DNA from: VXPQ01 sp965248175
GTDB lineage: Bacteria; Bacteroidota; Rhodothermia; Rhodothermales; VXPQ01
Assembly (NCBI GenBank): GCA_965248175.1
Contig: OZ252093.1
Span: 992,001 to 1,056,000 of the forward strand
Reading direction: 5' to 3'
DNA: 64,000 nt
Part shown: positions 26,975 to 38,435 of the stretch, one piece after another
How positions within the stretch are numbered: position 1 is the first letter of the stretch
Layout: the number at the start of each line of letters is the position of its first letter
Position numbers and translations under genes: made by a program
The notes under the pieces: model-generated
The model's database searches: none
What the model was told of the DNA's origin: nothing
What the model saw: only the letters and a program-made list of their open reading frames with translations

Positions 26975-28246
26975 TCAGGCGTCGAGTTTCGTGAGGCGGA
27001 CCAACTCGATCCGGTTGACCTCGGCTTTCAGGATGTCGAACCGGTATCCGTCGAACGCGAAGTGTTCGTGCGGCGTGGGAATGGAGCCGATCCGGTCCAG
27101 CAAATAGCCCGCGAGCGTTTCATAGTCTCCTTCGGGCAGCGCGATCTCGAACCGGTCGTACAACTCGTCGATTTCCACGCGCCCCGCGGCGATGTATCTG
27201 TTCTCGCCGATTTGCCGAAGCACTTCTTTCTCGCTGTCGAATTCGTCCTGTATGTCTCCGAAGAGTTCTTCCAGCAAGTCTTCGCGCGTCACCAAACCAG
27301 CCGTCCCGCCGTATTCGTCGATCACGATAGCTACCGACGTGTTTGTTTCGAGGAACTCGCGCAGCAGGTCTTTCGATCGCTTGGCCTCCGGTACGAATTG
27401 CGCCGGACGCATGATCTCCTGCATGGTTTTCGGACCGTGAAACAGGTCATAGGCAAAGACCATCCCCACGATATGGTCGATGTTCTTCTGGTAGACCGGC
27501 ATTTTTGAATGCCCTGTTTCAAGGAACCGGCGCAGCAATTCATCGACGGGAGTATGCTCCTCGACCGCTTCTATTTCCGTACGCGGCGCCATAGACTCCT
27601 TCACCCGAATGGCGTTCATCGCAAAAACGTTCGAGAGCATCTCGGTTTCTTCTTCATCCAGATCGAGTTCGCCGCTCTCGCGGCTTTCCTGGATGATGGC
27701 CTCGAAATCACGGCGCATGAACCGGACGAACGAGTCCGTTTCAATGCGAATGCGAAACAGGCGCATCGCCAACGTTGCCGCTCCGGCTGCCGTTTTGACG
27801 AGGGGCAGCAGCAGGTAATACGATATGCGGAGAGGGATTGCGAGCAGGAAGACTGCCTGGTTTGCCGCCTCGCGCATGATGGATTTCGGCAGGATCTCGC
27901 CGAATACGAGCACGAGGGCGCTGACTGCCAGCGTTTGCGTAATGAGCACGGCAACCTCGATTCCGGAGCTTCCCAGTTCTGTTGCGAGCCAGAAGCGATG
28001 GAGCGGGGGATTCAGGTAAAACGCCGTCAGCGTGGAAAAGACGACGAGCGCGATGTTATTGCCGACCAGCGTGGTCGTCAGGAACGCGGACGGGTTTTGC
28101 ATGAAGTCGCGTACGATGCGACCCACGAATCCCCGCCGCCGGGCAATCACCTCCACGCGTAACCGGTTCGCGACCACGAAAGCGATCTCGGAACCCGAGA
28201 AAAACGCGCTCAGAACGAGCATCAGAAGAATGATCGCGAACGTCAT
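26975..28246 (-). CDS. CNNM/CorC-HlyC family membrane protein with CBS domains
   Basis: Protein of 423 residues. An N-terminal CNNM (DUF21) domain with about four membrane segments starts FAIILLMLVLSAFFSGSEIA. It is followed by a CBS pair (about 210-335; PVYQKNIDHIVGMVFAYDL and VIDEYGGTAGLVTREDLLEE) and a C-terminal CorC_HlyC domain. Members are linked to magnesium/cobalt efflux; the old 'hemolysin' name is not evidence of haemolysis. It is the last gene of a minus-strand set, 5 bases after the coiled-coil gene. Confidence 0.9.
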   Translation of the reverse strand: MTFAIILLMLVLSAFFSGSEIAFVVANRLRVEVIARRRGFVGRIVRDFMQNPSAFLTTTLVGNNIALVVFSTLTAFYLNPPLHRFWLATELGSSGIEVAVLITQTLAVSALVLVFGEILPKSIMREAANQAVFLLAIPLRISYYLLLPLVKTAAGAATLAMRLFRIRIETDSFVRFMRRDFEAIIQESRESGELDLDEEETEMLSNVFAMNAIRVKESMAPRTEIEAVEEHTPVDELLRRFLETGHSKMPVYQKNIDHIVGMVFAYDLFHGPKTMQEIMRPAQFVPEAKRSKDLLREFLETNTSVAIVIDEYGGTAGLVTREDLLEELFGDIQDEFDSEKEVLRQIGENRYIAAGRVEIDELYDRFEIALPEGDYETLAGYLLDRIGSIPTPHEHFAFDGYRFDILKAEVNRIELVRLTKLDA

Positions 28247-28251
28247 TCGCG

Positions 28252-29130
28252 TCAGTTTCGTGTGCGCGAGCTGTCGGAATGGTGTAAGGCTCCGGTTTCC
28301 GGGTCCTGTTCTTGTCCTTCCGGCTCGTAGCTGTCCATGTCGTCGAGGAGGAATGTCGCCGGAGCGAAGACATCTTCGATTTCCGAAATGGCGACCTCCG
28401 TTTCTCCTACCTCCTCCAGAAGCGTATCAAGCTGGAACGTGATTTCTTCCGGGTTGCGGAGTGTCAGGGACTGCTCGTGAATATATTTGACGACATCCTC
28501 GATGGTCTCGATTTGCGCTTCGAGGATTTCAAGATGTTCGGCGCCTTTCTTGAAACGCTGCAGGCGTTGTTCGAGAATCTGGAGCCGCCGTTCCTTGATG
28601 GACCGCACCTTCTCGGAATCGTCCTCCATTTCTGTGCGAAGGTGAGCGATGGACTGGATCACTTCCCGTTCCCTGCTGCTGTTTGTCGAAAGTTCGTATT
28701 GCTGTTTTTGATACAACATGCTCAGGTAGGAGGTCAGCAGGCGGTCAATCTTCTTGAGATGGCTTTCCAGCAGACCCTGTGTTGCATAACTCAGCTTTCG
28801 GTAATTGTTGGAAATCTCTTTTTCGAGTTTGCGAAGGCGTACGTACCGGCGCTGGCTCGATTTGGTCAGCAGGCGAAAGATCTCTTTGCCGGAAGGGGGT
28901 TTGGCATGTTCGGCGGCCCGCCGTGACCGGATGCTTCGGCGAAATCGCTGGTTACGCGGGACGACACCCAGATACATGAGCTCGATGGCGGAGCCCATGA
29001 TCAGCACGACATTAACGAAGATTTCCGAGCCGCTCACGAAAAACGCGGTGAGCATGGTCGCGATCAGGAACCCGAGATTGAGCGGGTTCAGGAAGGCCTC
29101 TTTCGTGTAATTGATCTTCGAATTGTTCAC
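28252..29130 (-). CDS. Hypothetical membrane protein with long coiled coil
   Basis: Protein of 292 residues that I cannot assign to a named family. After about 15 polar residues there are two hydrophobic segments (about 17-33 and 38-54), then a basic stretch RRSIRSRRAAEH and a long heptad-like Glu/Lys/Leu region (about 85-230). The tail is acidic. It begins with GTG at 29130. It lies between a PspA homologue and a CorC/CNNM protein with a 5-base gap to the latter, suggesting one envelope-maintenance operon. The coiled coil may contact PspA, which is inference only. Confidence 0.6.
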   Translation of the reverse strand: MNNSKINYTKEAFLNPLNLGFLIATMLTAFFVSGSEIFVNVVLIMGSAIELMYLGVVPRNQRFRRSIRSRRAAEHAKPPSGKEIFRLLTKSSQRRYVRLRKLEKEISNNYRKLSYATQGLLESHLKKIDRLLTSYLSMLYQKQQYELSTNSSREREVIQSIAHLRTEMEDDSEKVRSIKERRLQILEQRLQRFKKGAEHLEILEAQIETIEDVVKYIHEQSLTLRNPEEITFQLDTLLEEVGETEVAISEIEDVFAPATFLLDDMDSYEPEGQEQDPETGALHHSDSSRTRN

Positions 29131-29216
29131 GGTGACATGGTGGATCTCCGACGGGCAGTATTGGACAGGGATAGTTCCATGTGCTCCCGGTGAGTTTTTT
29201 TGGCCAGTTGCCTTCC

Positions 29217-29993
29217 CTACGTAGTGCCGGTACGCTGTTTCCCGATGGTTTTTGCCGTTTCCGGCGCTTCCTCTTCGGCCGCTTCCAGGTCGCTGTCGCC
29301 GGCTGATTTCTCTGCAGGCGCGCCCGTCATGCCCATTTCCGCCTTGAATTGCTTGACGATCTCGGATGCGCGGATTTGTTCTGCATCCTCCTCGATCCGG
29401 AGCGCGTCCTGATCCACGGAATCCAGTGCAATTTCCAGTCGGGCTTCGCTGTGGGCCGTTTGCTCCTGCAGGCGCTGGATCATTTCGTCATGGGTCTGGT
29501 CGATGCCCGTAACCTCGAACTGCTCCAGTGTGTCAGCGATCTTCGTCTGCCATTGCGCCCGCTCGTGATCGCGTAGCGCATTCTTCGCTTCCTGAATCTT
29601 GCGATCCTTTTCCCGCATGAAGGTTTTCTTGACCTGGAGCGCCTTGTCGTAGGCAGCCGAGGCATGCCCGAGTTGTTCTTTTGTACTGGCGATGGACTCC
29701 CTGGCTTTTTCAAGCTGCATCGCATAGCGCTCTGCGATATCGTCGCGTTCCGCCTGAATGCCGGCTTTTACCTTGGCGATCAGGTCGGCGATCTCTTTTT
29801 CTACTCGCTTCAGGTGCTTCTGCAGCATGATCACATTCGCCTTTACGCTGGCGATGTTCTCGTTCATTTTCGGTACCTGATCGTTCAGTTCCCGGATATT
29901 CTGCTCCAGGATGAGGCGGGGATCCTCCAGAGCCGAAACGAACCCTCCAAAGAGCGATTTGACGAAACGAATGAACCGGGACCAGACGGACAT
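29217..29993 (-). CDS. PspA/IM30 family protein
   Basis: Protein of 258 residues, almost entirely helical. It starts with an amphipathic helix (MSVWSRFIRFVKSLFGGFVSALEDP) and then DPRLILEQNIRELNDQVPKMN, both typical of PspA/IM30. A long coiled coil follows. Family members are ESCRT-III-like and form membrane-protecting polymers. The last ~40 residues are an acidic low-complexity tail. It is the first gene of the pspA / coiled-coil / CorC set on the minus strand. Confidence 0.85.
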   Translation of the reverse strand: MSVWSRFIRFVKSLFGGFVSALEDPRLILEQNIRELNDQVPKMNENIASVKANVIMLQKHLKRVEKEIADLIAKVKAGIQAERDDIAERYAMQLEKARESIASTKEQLGHASAAYDKALQVKKTFMREKDRKIQEAKNALRDHERAQWQTKIADTLEQFEVTGIDQTHDEMIQRLQEQTAHSEARLEIALDSVDQDALRIEEDAEQIRASEIVKQFKAEMGMTGAPAEKSAGDSDLEAAEEEAPETAKTIGKQRTGTT

Positions 29994-30349
29994 GGCGTAC
30001 GGAGGCGTGCTTATTGATGGAAGCGATTGCTAAAATATAGTGAATCCATCAAGGGTGTACGAAAAGTGCCCCGGAAGGATTCGCTGGAAGGATACGATAT
30101 GCAATTTGTTGTCGCCGGTGCGTGATGCGGGGTCCGACGGGCATGGGCTCGGCGATGGTTCGGGGAGAATACGGGTCGGGGGTCTCCTTCTACCAGTAGA
30201 GGAGAACGTCCGCCTTTTTCGTAGCCGGAGCCGCAACGGCTGCGAACGGCAGGGCAGGGAGAGATGGGGTCGGCAGCCCGGGGGCAGGGCCACGGCAAGG
30301 TATTCGCCCTCGTGGTAGCCCCCGCGGAGCGATGGGGCTACAAGGAGAC
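29994..30349 (+). other. Intergenic stretch without a supported gene
   Basis: Between pspA and rpmE. The open frames here on both strands have Arg/Pro/Ser-rich shadow composition and no recognisable motif. The pspA promoter should lie in the first part. The only structure seen is a hairpin close to the rpmE stop. Confidence 0.5.
30315..30341 (-). terminator. Hairpin just after rpmE
   Basis: GTAGCCCC pairs perfectly with GGGGCTAC across an 11-base loop, 9 bases beyond the rpmE stop on the minus strand. There is no following T tract, so it may be a Rho-independent terminator of poor quality or an mRNA 3'-end stabiliser. Confidence 0.4.
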
Positions 30350-30583
30350 TCAGGCCTGTTCGTCCTCCTGGGCGTCCTCCTTGACGCCGTAGCGCCGGCG
30401 GAATTTCTCGACGCGTCCGGCGGTATCCACGTACTGGCGGCGTCCGGTATAGAAGGGATGATTCGTCGAATCGACCTCCGATTTGTGTACATCGGACGCC
30501 ATCGTCGATCGCGTTTCGAATTTGGCGCCGTCGGCCAGATGGACCGTGAGTTTCTTGTAATCCGGATGGATATTCTTTTTCAT
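30350..30583 (-). CDS. rpmE: 50S ribosomal protein bL31, zinc-free form
   Basis: Protein of 77 residues. MKKNIHPDYKKLTVHLADG and the SEVDSTNHPFYTGRRQYVDTAG region identify bL31. The usual CxxC zinc-binding cysteines are absent, so this is the C-minus form that works in low zinc. The tail is acidic (EDAQEDEQA). No clear ribosome-binding site precedes the ATG. uvrB lies upstream in the same direction with a gap of 187 bases. Confidence 0.92.
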   Translation of the reverse strand: MKKNIHPDYKKLTVHLADGAKFETRSTMASDVHKSEVDSTNHPFYTGRRQYVDTAGRVEKFRRRYGVKEDAQEDEQA

Positions 30584-30770
30584 CGCAAGAGGATACTGCG
30601 AGCTATAGAGGCAAAACGTATCAGGAACGTATCAGGAACCCATCGACTCGAAAGCACCAGGGCTGTCGATAAATATAAGTCGAAAAAACAAGCGCGATCG
30701 TCAACGCATGACAGACATGCCGGTTCCGCAGCGTTTACCGGCACTCAAACGCATCGCCTGCCCTGCACAT

Positions 30771-32858
<2,088 letters not shown>

Positions 32859-32974
32859 AAATGTTCGCCGTTTTGCGTATGTTACGCTCCATACATACGC
32901 ACAGGTTGCGGAGATGTGCATTGCAGGATGTTCTTCATTGCTCCGTTCAAGGACTTCACGAAACTGTTTTCGAT

Positions 32975-33340
32975 ATGAGCATCAGCGTTCAAGACCAGTA
33001 TCAGGCGTCCGTTGTCCAGATCAAGGGCAAATTTCTCGGAAGCGTACACGGCTCCGAACTCAAGGATGTGCTGGATCAACTCAAGGGGGCCGGTAAGGTT
33101 AATGTGGTTATCGATCTCGGAGCGACGGATTTCATGGATTCTTCCGGCATCGGCATGCTGATCGGCGGGTTGACGACCATGCGGAAGGTGGGCGGCGAGG
33201 TGCGCCTGGCCAACCTGGAGAAGCGCATTCGCAATTTGTTCATGATGACCCGCCTGCTCGGACCGGTTTTTATCGCCTACGATTCCGTGACTGCCGCTGC
33301 CGAGAGCTTTCGTACCGATCCGCCTGCTGCGGTGAAATAG
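32975..33340 (+). CDS. STAS-domain anti-sigma factor antagonist
   Basis: Single STAS domain of 121 residues. The phosphorylatable serine motif is seen in DFMDSSGIGMLIGG, with the preceding VVIDLGAT strand. Proteins of this form switch partner anti-sigma kinases when dephosphorylated. No RsbW-like kinase or phosphatase gene is adjacent, so its partner is elsewhere. It is 10 bases ahead of the M16 peptidase gene and may be co-transcribed with it. Confidence 0.85.
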   Translation: MSISVQDQYQASVVQIKGKFLGSVHGSELKDVLDQLKGAGKVNVVIDLGATDFMDSSGIGMLIGGLTTMRKVGGEVRLANLEKRIRNLFMMTRLLGPVFIAYDSVTAAAESFRTDPPAAVK

Positions 33341-33350
33341 AGGATATGTC

Positions 33351-36191
33351 ATGATGTACGTCTTACGTTTCCGGATAACGGCTGCTTTATGCGCCGGCCT
33401 CATTGCTATTGCTCCCTGGGCGGGCGCCGCTGCACAGAAATGGTCGCCCGAGGACCAGATTCCCCCGGATTCCTCGGTTTCGGTCGGGCAGCTTGACAAC
33501 GGGCTGCGCTACTTCGTGCAGGAGAACGACAGGCCGGAGAACCGCGCGGAATTGCGTCTGGTCGTGGATGTGGGGTCTATCGTCGAGGAGGAGGATCAGC
33601 TCGGACTGGCGCATTTCGTTGAGCACATGGCGTTCAACGGCACCGAGAACTTCGAGAAGCAGGAGCTGGTCGATTATCTGGAGTCGATCGGCATGCAGTT
33701 CGGTCCCGACATCAATGCCTATACGAGTTTCGACGAGACCGTCTATATCCTGCAAGTGCCTATGGACGACCCCGAAGTCCTTGCGACCGCATTCCAGATC
33801 CTCAAGGACTGGGCCCGGGGTGTGCTCTTCGAGAGCGAAGAGGTCGATAGGGAACGGGGCGTGGTGATCGAGGAGTGGCGTCTCCGGCGCGGTGCGGCGT
33901 CGCGTATGCAGGATAAACAACTCCCGATCATGCTTCACGGCTCGCTCTATGCGGAGCGCCTGCCGATCGGGGAGCCGGAGATTATCGAGAATGCTCCAAC
34001 GGAGACGTTACGGCGTTTCTATGACGACTGGTACCGGCCGGACCTGATGGGTGTGGTGGCGGTTGGGGATTTCGACGGGGCCGAGATCGAGGCTATGATA
34101 CATGATACGTTCGGGGGGTTGACCGGACCTGATGAACCCCGGCCCCGGACGTTCGCCGACGTGCCTGTGGATCACGCGCCGCTTGTTGCGATCGCCACGG
34201 ACGAAGAGGCGCGGATGTCTCAGGCGGGCGTGTTGTACAAGCAGCCGCGAGCTCCTCGTGGCACCGTTGCAGACTTCCGCCGGTCGCTTGTCCAGAGTCT
34301 CTATTCGGGGATGCTGAACGCCCGCCTGCAAGAACTGACCCAGCAGGCCGATCCTCCATTTCTGCTTGCTTTTTCCGGACAGGGCGGTTTCGTGCGGGGT
34401 GTCGATGCGTACCAACTTATTGCGATCGTTCCGGAAGGTGGCCTTACGACAGGGCTAAGTGCGCTGCTCACCGAGGCGGAGCGCGTGGTGCGGCACGGGT
34501 TCACCGCCACCGAGTTTGACCGCCAGAAGGCCGATTTGCGAAGAGGCTACGAGCGGCGTCTTGCGGAGCGCGAGAATCAGGAATCGGACGGGTTGGCCAG
34601 TAGATACGTGCAGGCGTTTCTGACGGACGTTCCGTATCCGGATATTGAGACGGAAGTGGAACTGGTGGATGCTTTTCTGCCCGGAATTACGCTGGAGGAA
34701 ACGAATGCATTCGCCGAGAAGTGGCTGAATGAACAAGGGCGTGTGGTATTGGCGAGCGGTCCTGAGAAAGAAGGCCTGGAGACGCCCGGCGACGATGACC
34801 TGAGCGCACTATTCGAGACTGTTGCTGCTGCGGAACTCGACCCCTACGATGATGCGGTCGTCGACGCGCCGCTCCTGCCGGTGATTCCGGAGGGTTCTTC
34901 GGTGATGGCCGAAGAGACGGTGGACGAGGTGGGGATCACGATCTGGACGCTTGAGAACGGCGTACGCGTTTTTCTGAAGCCCACCGACTTCAAGGACGAT
35001 GAAGTGCGGTTTTCGGCGACCAGTCCAGGCGGTTCGTCACTGGGGTCCGACGAACATTTCATAAGCACTAACAGGGCCGCCACCCTGGTGGCTCGGGCCG
35101 GCGTGGGCGCATTCGACGATACCGCGCTGCAAAAGAAACTGGCCGGTAAAGCAGTGGGTGTGTCCCCTGGACTGGGGTCGTTGAGTGAGAGAGTGAGCGG
35201 GTTTGCATCGCCCGAGGATCTGGAGACGGCGTTCCAGCTTGTCTATTTGTACTTCTCGGCGCCCCGCAAGGACGAGACATCGTTCGAGGCGTACAAGGCG
35301 TTCATGGCTGGCATCCTGGCAAATCGGGAGGCCGATCCCAATGTCGCGTTCTCGGATACGATCCGGGCGACGATGACGCAGGGGCACCCGAGGGCGTCGA
35401 AGCCGCTGACCCAGGAACTCATCGAGGAGATCGACCTGGATCGCGCTTTCAGCTTTTACCAGGAACGCTTTGCGGACGCGAGCGACTTCACGTTTTACTT
35501 CGTAGGCGCGTTCGACATCGAGGAAATTCGCCCGCTGGTGGAGCAGTATCTGGGCGCCCTGCCGAATTTGGGCCGCGAGGAAACCTGGCAGGATCTGGGT
35601 GTGGACCCGCCGTCCGGCGTGATCGAAAAGACCGTGTACAAAGGTGTGGAGCCTCAAAGCCGGACGCGGATCATCTTTGCCGGTGAAGGAGTGTATTCGC
35701 CCGAGGAATCGAGTGTGATCGGTGCGCTTGCCAGTATACTGGAAATCCGGCTTCGCGAGCTGTTGCGCGAGGATCTTGGCGGTACGTACGGCGTGGGCGT
35801 GGGAAGTTCGCTGACGTACAGGCCGGACGAGGAGTATGGTGTCCGGATTAACTTCGGCTCGGCGCCTGAGCGGGCCGAGGAACTGGCCGCCGTCGTTTTT
35901 GAGGAGATCGAGCGGGTCAAGACCGACGGTCCCGACGCAGAGACTGTCGACAAGGTGCGCGAATCGCAGCGGCGCGCGAAGGAGACCAACTTGCGCGAAA
36001 ATGGATACTGGCTCGGCCGGATAGCGGGTATGGATCAGGAGGGGCGCGATCTGGCGCTGATCCCCAGTTATGACCTGATCGAGGGCTGGACGGCGGAACA
36101 GGTCCAGGAAGCAGCGGTCCGGTACCTGCGCGAAGATCAGTACGCCAAATTCGTGTTGTACCCGGAGGAGCCGGTAGAGGAGGATAACTGA
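33351..36191 (+). CDS. M16-family zinc metallopeptidase, secreted, two-unit
   Basis: Protein of 946 residues with a signal peptide (cleavage near AGAAAQ). The inverted zinc motif HFVEHMAFNG (HxxEH, about residue 88) and a downstream Glu in EEVDRERGVVIEEW (about 168) form the active site of the first M16 half. The second half, from about 520, resembles the inactive partner domains. The layout matches the single-chain, PqqL-like periplasmic peptidases of Bacteroidota. The start could be either of the two adjacent ATGs. Confidence 0.9.
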   Translation: MMYVLRFRITAALCAGLIAIAPWAGAAAQKWSPEDQIPPDSSVSVGQLDNGLRYFVQENDRPENRAELRLVVDVGSIVEEEDQLGLAHFVEHMAFNGTENFEKQELVDYLESIGMQFGPDINAYTSFDETVYILQVPMDDPEVLATAFQILKDWARGVLFESEEVDRERGVVIEEWRLRRGAASRMQDKQLPIMLHGSLYAERLPIGEPEIIENAPTETLRRFYDDWYRPDLMGVVAVGDFDGAEIEAMIHDTFGGLTGPDEPRPRTFADVPVDHAPLVAIATDEEARMSQAGVLYKQPRAPRGTVADFRRSLVQSLYSGMLNARLQELTQQADPPFLLAFSGQGGFVRGVDAYQLIAIVPEGGLTTGLSALLTEAERVVRHGFTATEFDRQKADLRRGYERRLAERENQESDGLASRYVQAFLTDVPYPDIETEVELVDAFLPGITLEETNAFAEKWLNEQGRVVLASGPEKEGLETPGDDDLSALFETVAAAELDPYDDAVVDAPLLPVIPEGSSVMAEETVDEVGITIWTLENGVRVFLKPTDFKDDEVRFSATSPGGSSLGSDEHFISTNRAATLVARAGVGAFDDTALQKKLAGKAVGVSPGLGSLSERVSGFASPEDLETAFQLVYLYFSAPRKDETSFEAYKAFMAGILANREADPNVAFSDTIRATMTQGHPRASKPLTQELIEEIDLDRAFSFYQERFADASDFTFYFVGAFDIEEIRPLVEQYLGALPNLGREETWQDLGVDPPSGVIEKTVYKGVEPQSRTRIIFAGEGVYSPEESSVIGALASILEIRLRELLREDLGGTYGVGVGSSLTYRPDEEYGVRINFGSAPERAEELAAVVFEEIERVKTDGPDAETVDKVRESQRRAKETNLRENGYWLGRIAGMDQEGRDLALIPSYDLIEGWTAEQVQEAAVRYLREDQYAKFVLYPEEPVEEDN

Positions 36192-36287
36192 GGCCGGGCG
36201 GGGATGTACCAAGGATAGAACGATGCATGCCACGGTGGGTGCGATCCGGGGGGAAAGTGTGTTTGGCCGGGCAAGAGGCGCTGAAGT

Positions 36288-37790
36288 ATGCTGATCCGTT
36301 CTCTTGCCTCGAATTATCTGAAAGGCCTCCTGCGATATCCGTTCGGGGGATTGCGCCTGACCGGCAAGATATTGCTTCTCCTGTTGTTCTGGGGGCCGCT
36401 CTTCGTGCCGGTAACCCTATCGGGAGTAGCGCTGGGCATGCTTGCCCAGTCCGGGGAGTCGCTCGCCACCACCAATCGGCTGGTGCTATATTTCGCCGTG
36501 GTATGGACGATTCTCGACCTCTTCGTTCGGGGGCAGATATACGCGCCGATTTTTCCTTATCTCGTCACCCCGATTGCGCGCTGGAAACTCCTTTCGTTTT
36601 ACCAGATCGTTACGCTCTTCGGCGTACTCAACCTGTTGGTGCTGGCGTTCGTTGCAGGGTTCTGGATCAACAGTTTCCAGGTTCAATCCGGCGCCTTCGC
36701 CTGGATATGGTTACTGTTGTTTCTTTTAGTGTTTCTGTGCGTCCACTTTGTGGCGAATATGCTCAGATCATCTTGGAAAAAAAGTTACCGGTCGGTGCTT
36801 TTTGCGCTTCTTGCGGTTGTTGTACTGGCCGCGCTGGAATGGGGGCTCGACCTGAGGATGCTTTCCGGGACCTCCGCGGCCCTTTTTGACAGCGCTCTCA
36901 GAGGGGCTTTCTGGCCGCTCGGGCTTTTGATCGCGCTGTCCGGGGCACTGCTGTACGTATCCACGCAGAGCATAGCCCGGGGTTTGTATATCGATGTTGC
37001 GGCGAAGCGGGCCAGCAAGGCAAGAATATCCCGTTCGACCGTTTCCCGGGGTCGCTTGTTCGATCTCGTTTCCTGCGACTGGAAGTTGCTTACCCGGAAC
37101 CGGCGTACCCGCTTCTCTCCGGTTATGGTCGCCGGATTTACGTTGTGGGGGATGTCGTATGTACTCGGGGCCTGGCCCGATCAACTGAATACAGGAGGCG
37201 TCGTGCATATCGGTACGTTTGTGGGCTTTGCAATGGCGGTAAGCGCGGTCGGGATTTTTTATACGGGGCATATATTCTCCTATCGCAGCGCATATTATGA
37301 CGGTATGCAGGTGAGGCCCTTATCGGAAACCCTGACGGTGCAGGGGGTCTTGCGCATGTCCCATGCGGGAACGTTGCTGGGTTTCGCCGTCATGACGCCG
37401 ATGGTTATTCTGTCGATTCGGATAGGGGGCGTCCGCCCCGATATGCTTCTTTGGACAGGATGCATGTTCGTCTATGGATTGGGCGTGGTCAATTACGCCC
37501 ATGCGCTCGCAGGCATGTTCCAGGCCATGCGGATGGCCCTGAATGTCAATGCGTTTGGCGCTAAAAAATGGGGTGGTCGGGACAGGTTTTCTGTTTTGCT
37601 GATTGGGATCGTCACGTGGCTTCCGGCGGGTCTTCTCCTTTTCCTGGTGCCGGACAATGGTTGGGCTTTTCTGGCCATAGGGGCCATGGGCGTAACGGGT
37701 TTGCTATGCCATACCCGCTGGGTCGCATTCCTGGCCGCCACGCTGCGGCGAAGGCGTTATATCATGCTGGAGCGTTTCCGGGTCGGTTAA
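36288..37790 (+). CDS. DUF5687-type ABC-2-like membrane protein, copy 1
   Basis: Polytopic protein of 500 residues with about a dozen hydrophobic segments. It opens with MLIRSLASNYLKGLLRYPFGGLRL, an opening shared with copies 2 and 3. The WKLLTRNRRTRF motif near the middle and a closing RRRYIMLERFRVG tail also recur in all copies. I assign it to the DUF5687 group of putative ABC exporter permeases by overall pattern; a permease role is inferred from the ATPase at 48.5 kb. Unlike copies 2 and 3, its base composition is even and GC-rich throughout, so it may be the ancestral copy. Confidence 0.7.
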   Translation: MLIRSLASNYLKGLLRYPFGGLRLTGKILLLLLFWGPLFVPVTLSGVALGMLAQSGESLATTNRLVLYFAVVWTILDLFVRGQIYAPIFPYLVTPIARWKLLSFYQIVTLFGVLNLLVLAFVAGFWINSFQVQSGAFAWIWLLLFLLVFLCVHFVANMLRSSWKKSYRSVLFALLAVVVLAALEWGLDLRMLSGTSAALFDSALRGAFWPLGLLIALSGALLYVSTQSIARGLYIDVAAKRASKARISRSTVSRGRLFDLVSCDWKLLTRNRRTRFSPVMVAGFTLWGMSYVLGAWPDQLNTGGVVHIGTFVGFAMAVSAVGIFYTGHIFSYRSAYYDGMQVRPLSETLTVQGVLRMSHAGTLLGFAVMTPMVILSIRIGGVRPDMLLWTGCMFVYGLGVVNYAHALAGMFQAMRMALNVNAFGAKKWGGRDRFSVLLIGIVTWLPAGLLLFLVPDNGWAFLAIGAMGVTGLLCHTRWVAFLAATLRRRRYIMLERFRVG

Positions 37791-37875
37791 TACCGGGCGG
37801 AACCGTGTACTGCTTCCGCTGGTTGTGATTTGCCCCGCACCGACACATGACGTTGATACATCAGGGGAAATCGCC

Positions 37876-38301
37876 ATGCCCAATCAGGTTACTGCCGTTC
37901 CTGCTGCATCCTCGCAGGAAGCCGAAGCATACTTGTCCAGCAGATTCGCGCTGGAGACGGATTGCTGGGATGTTCATGATGCACTGTCTCGCGGCGCGAC
38001 GGATTTTGTGTTGCTCGATGTGCGTAGCCCCGATTTATACCGGGCGGGCCATGTCCCCGGGGCGCTCTCCCTTCCCCATGGCAAAATCACCGAGCGCAGC
38101 ATGCGAGCGTGGTCCGACGATACCCTCTTTGTCGTGTACTGCGCCGGTCCGCATTGCAACGGCGCGAAGCGGGCGGCGCTCCGCCTGACCCGTCTGGGCC
38201 GCCCGGTCAAGGAGATGACCGGAGGCGTAACCGGTTGGGCCGATGAGGGCTTCTCCTTTGCCGCCGGCGAGGAACCGGGCCGGGTTGGGAACACGCCTTG
38301 A
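37876..38301 (+). CDS. Rhodanese-like domain protein
   Basis: Single rhodanese domain of about 141 residues. LLDVRSPDLYRAGHVPGALSLPHG is the conserved N-terminal part. The active-site loop reads YCAGPHCNGAKRAA, with a Cys at the start of the loop and a second in it. This loop is typical of standalone sulfurtransferases in Bacteroidota. The start is placed at the ATG at 37876. It separates DUF5687 copies 1 and 2, and no sulfur gene is nearby. Confidence 0.85.
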   Translation: MPNQVTAVPAASSQEAEAYLSSRFALETDCWDVHDALSRGATDFVLLDVRSPDLYRAGHVPGALSLPHGKITERSMRAWSDDTLFVVYCAGPHCNGAKRAALRLTRLGRPVKEMTGGVTGWADEGFSFAAGEEPGRVGNTP

Positions 38302-38435
38302 GACGCCGCTATGCTTTTTGCGTATCCCAAACAGGGTGTGTAATGAATTTCTTTGCCGATTTGTAAACCCGCGGCAGGAGCGAGGGCCCGGCTTCCTCGA
38401 ATCCCCACTTCCGCACGAAGTACCAACCTGTCTAT

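Noticed and set aside
35037..36233. 398-codon minus-strand frame opposite the M16 peptidase
   Set aside because: No family motifs, shadow composition, fully covered by a well-supported gene.
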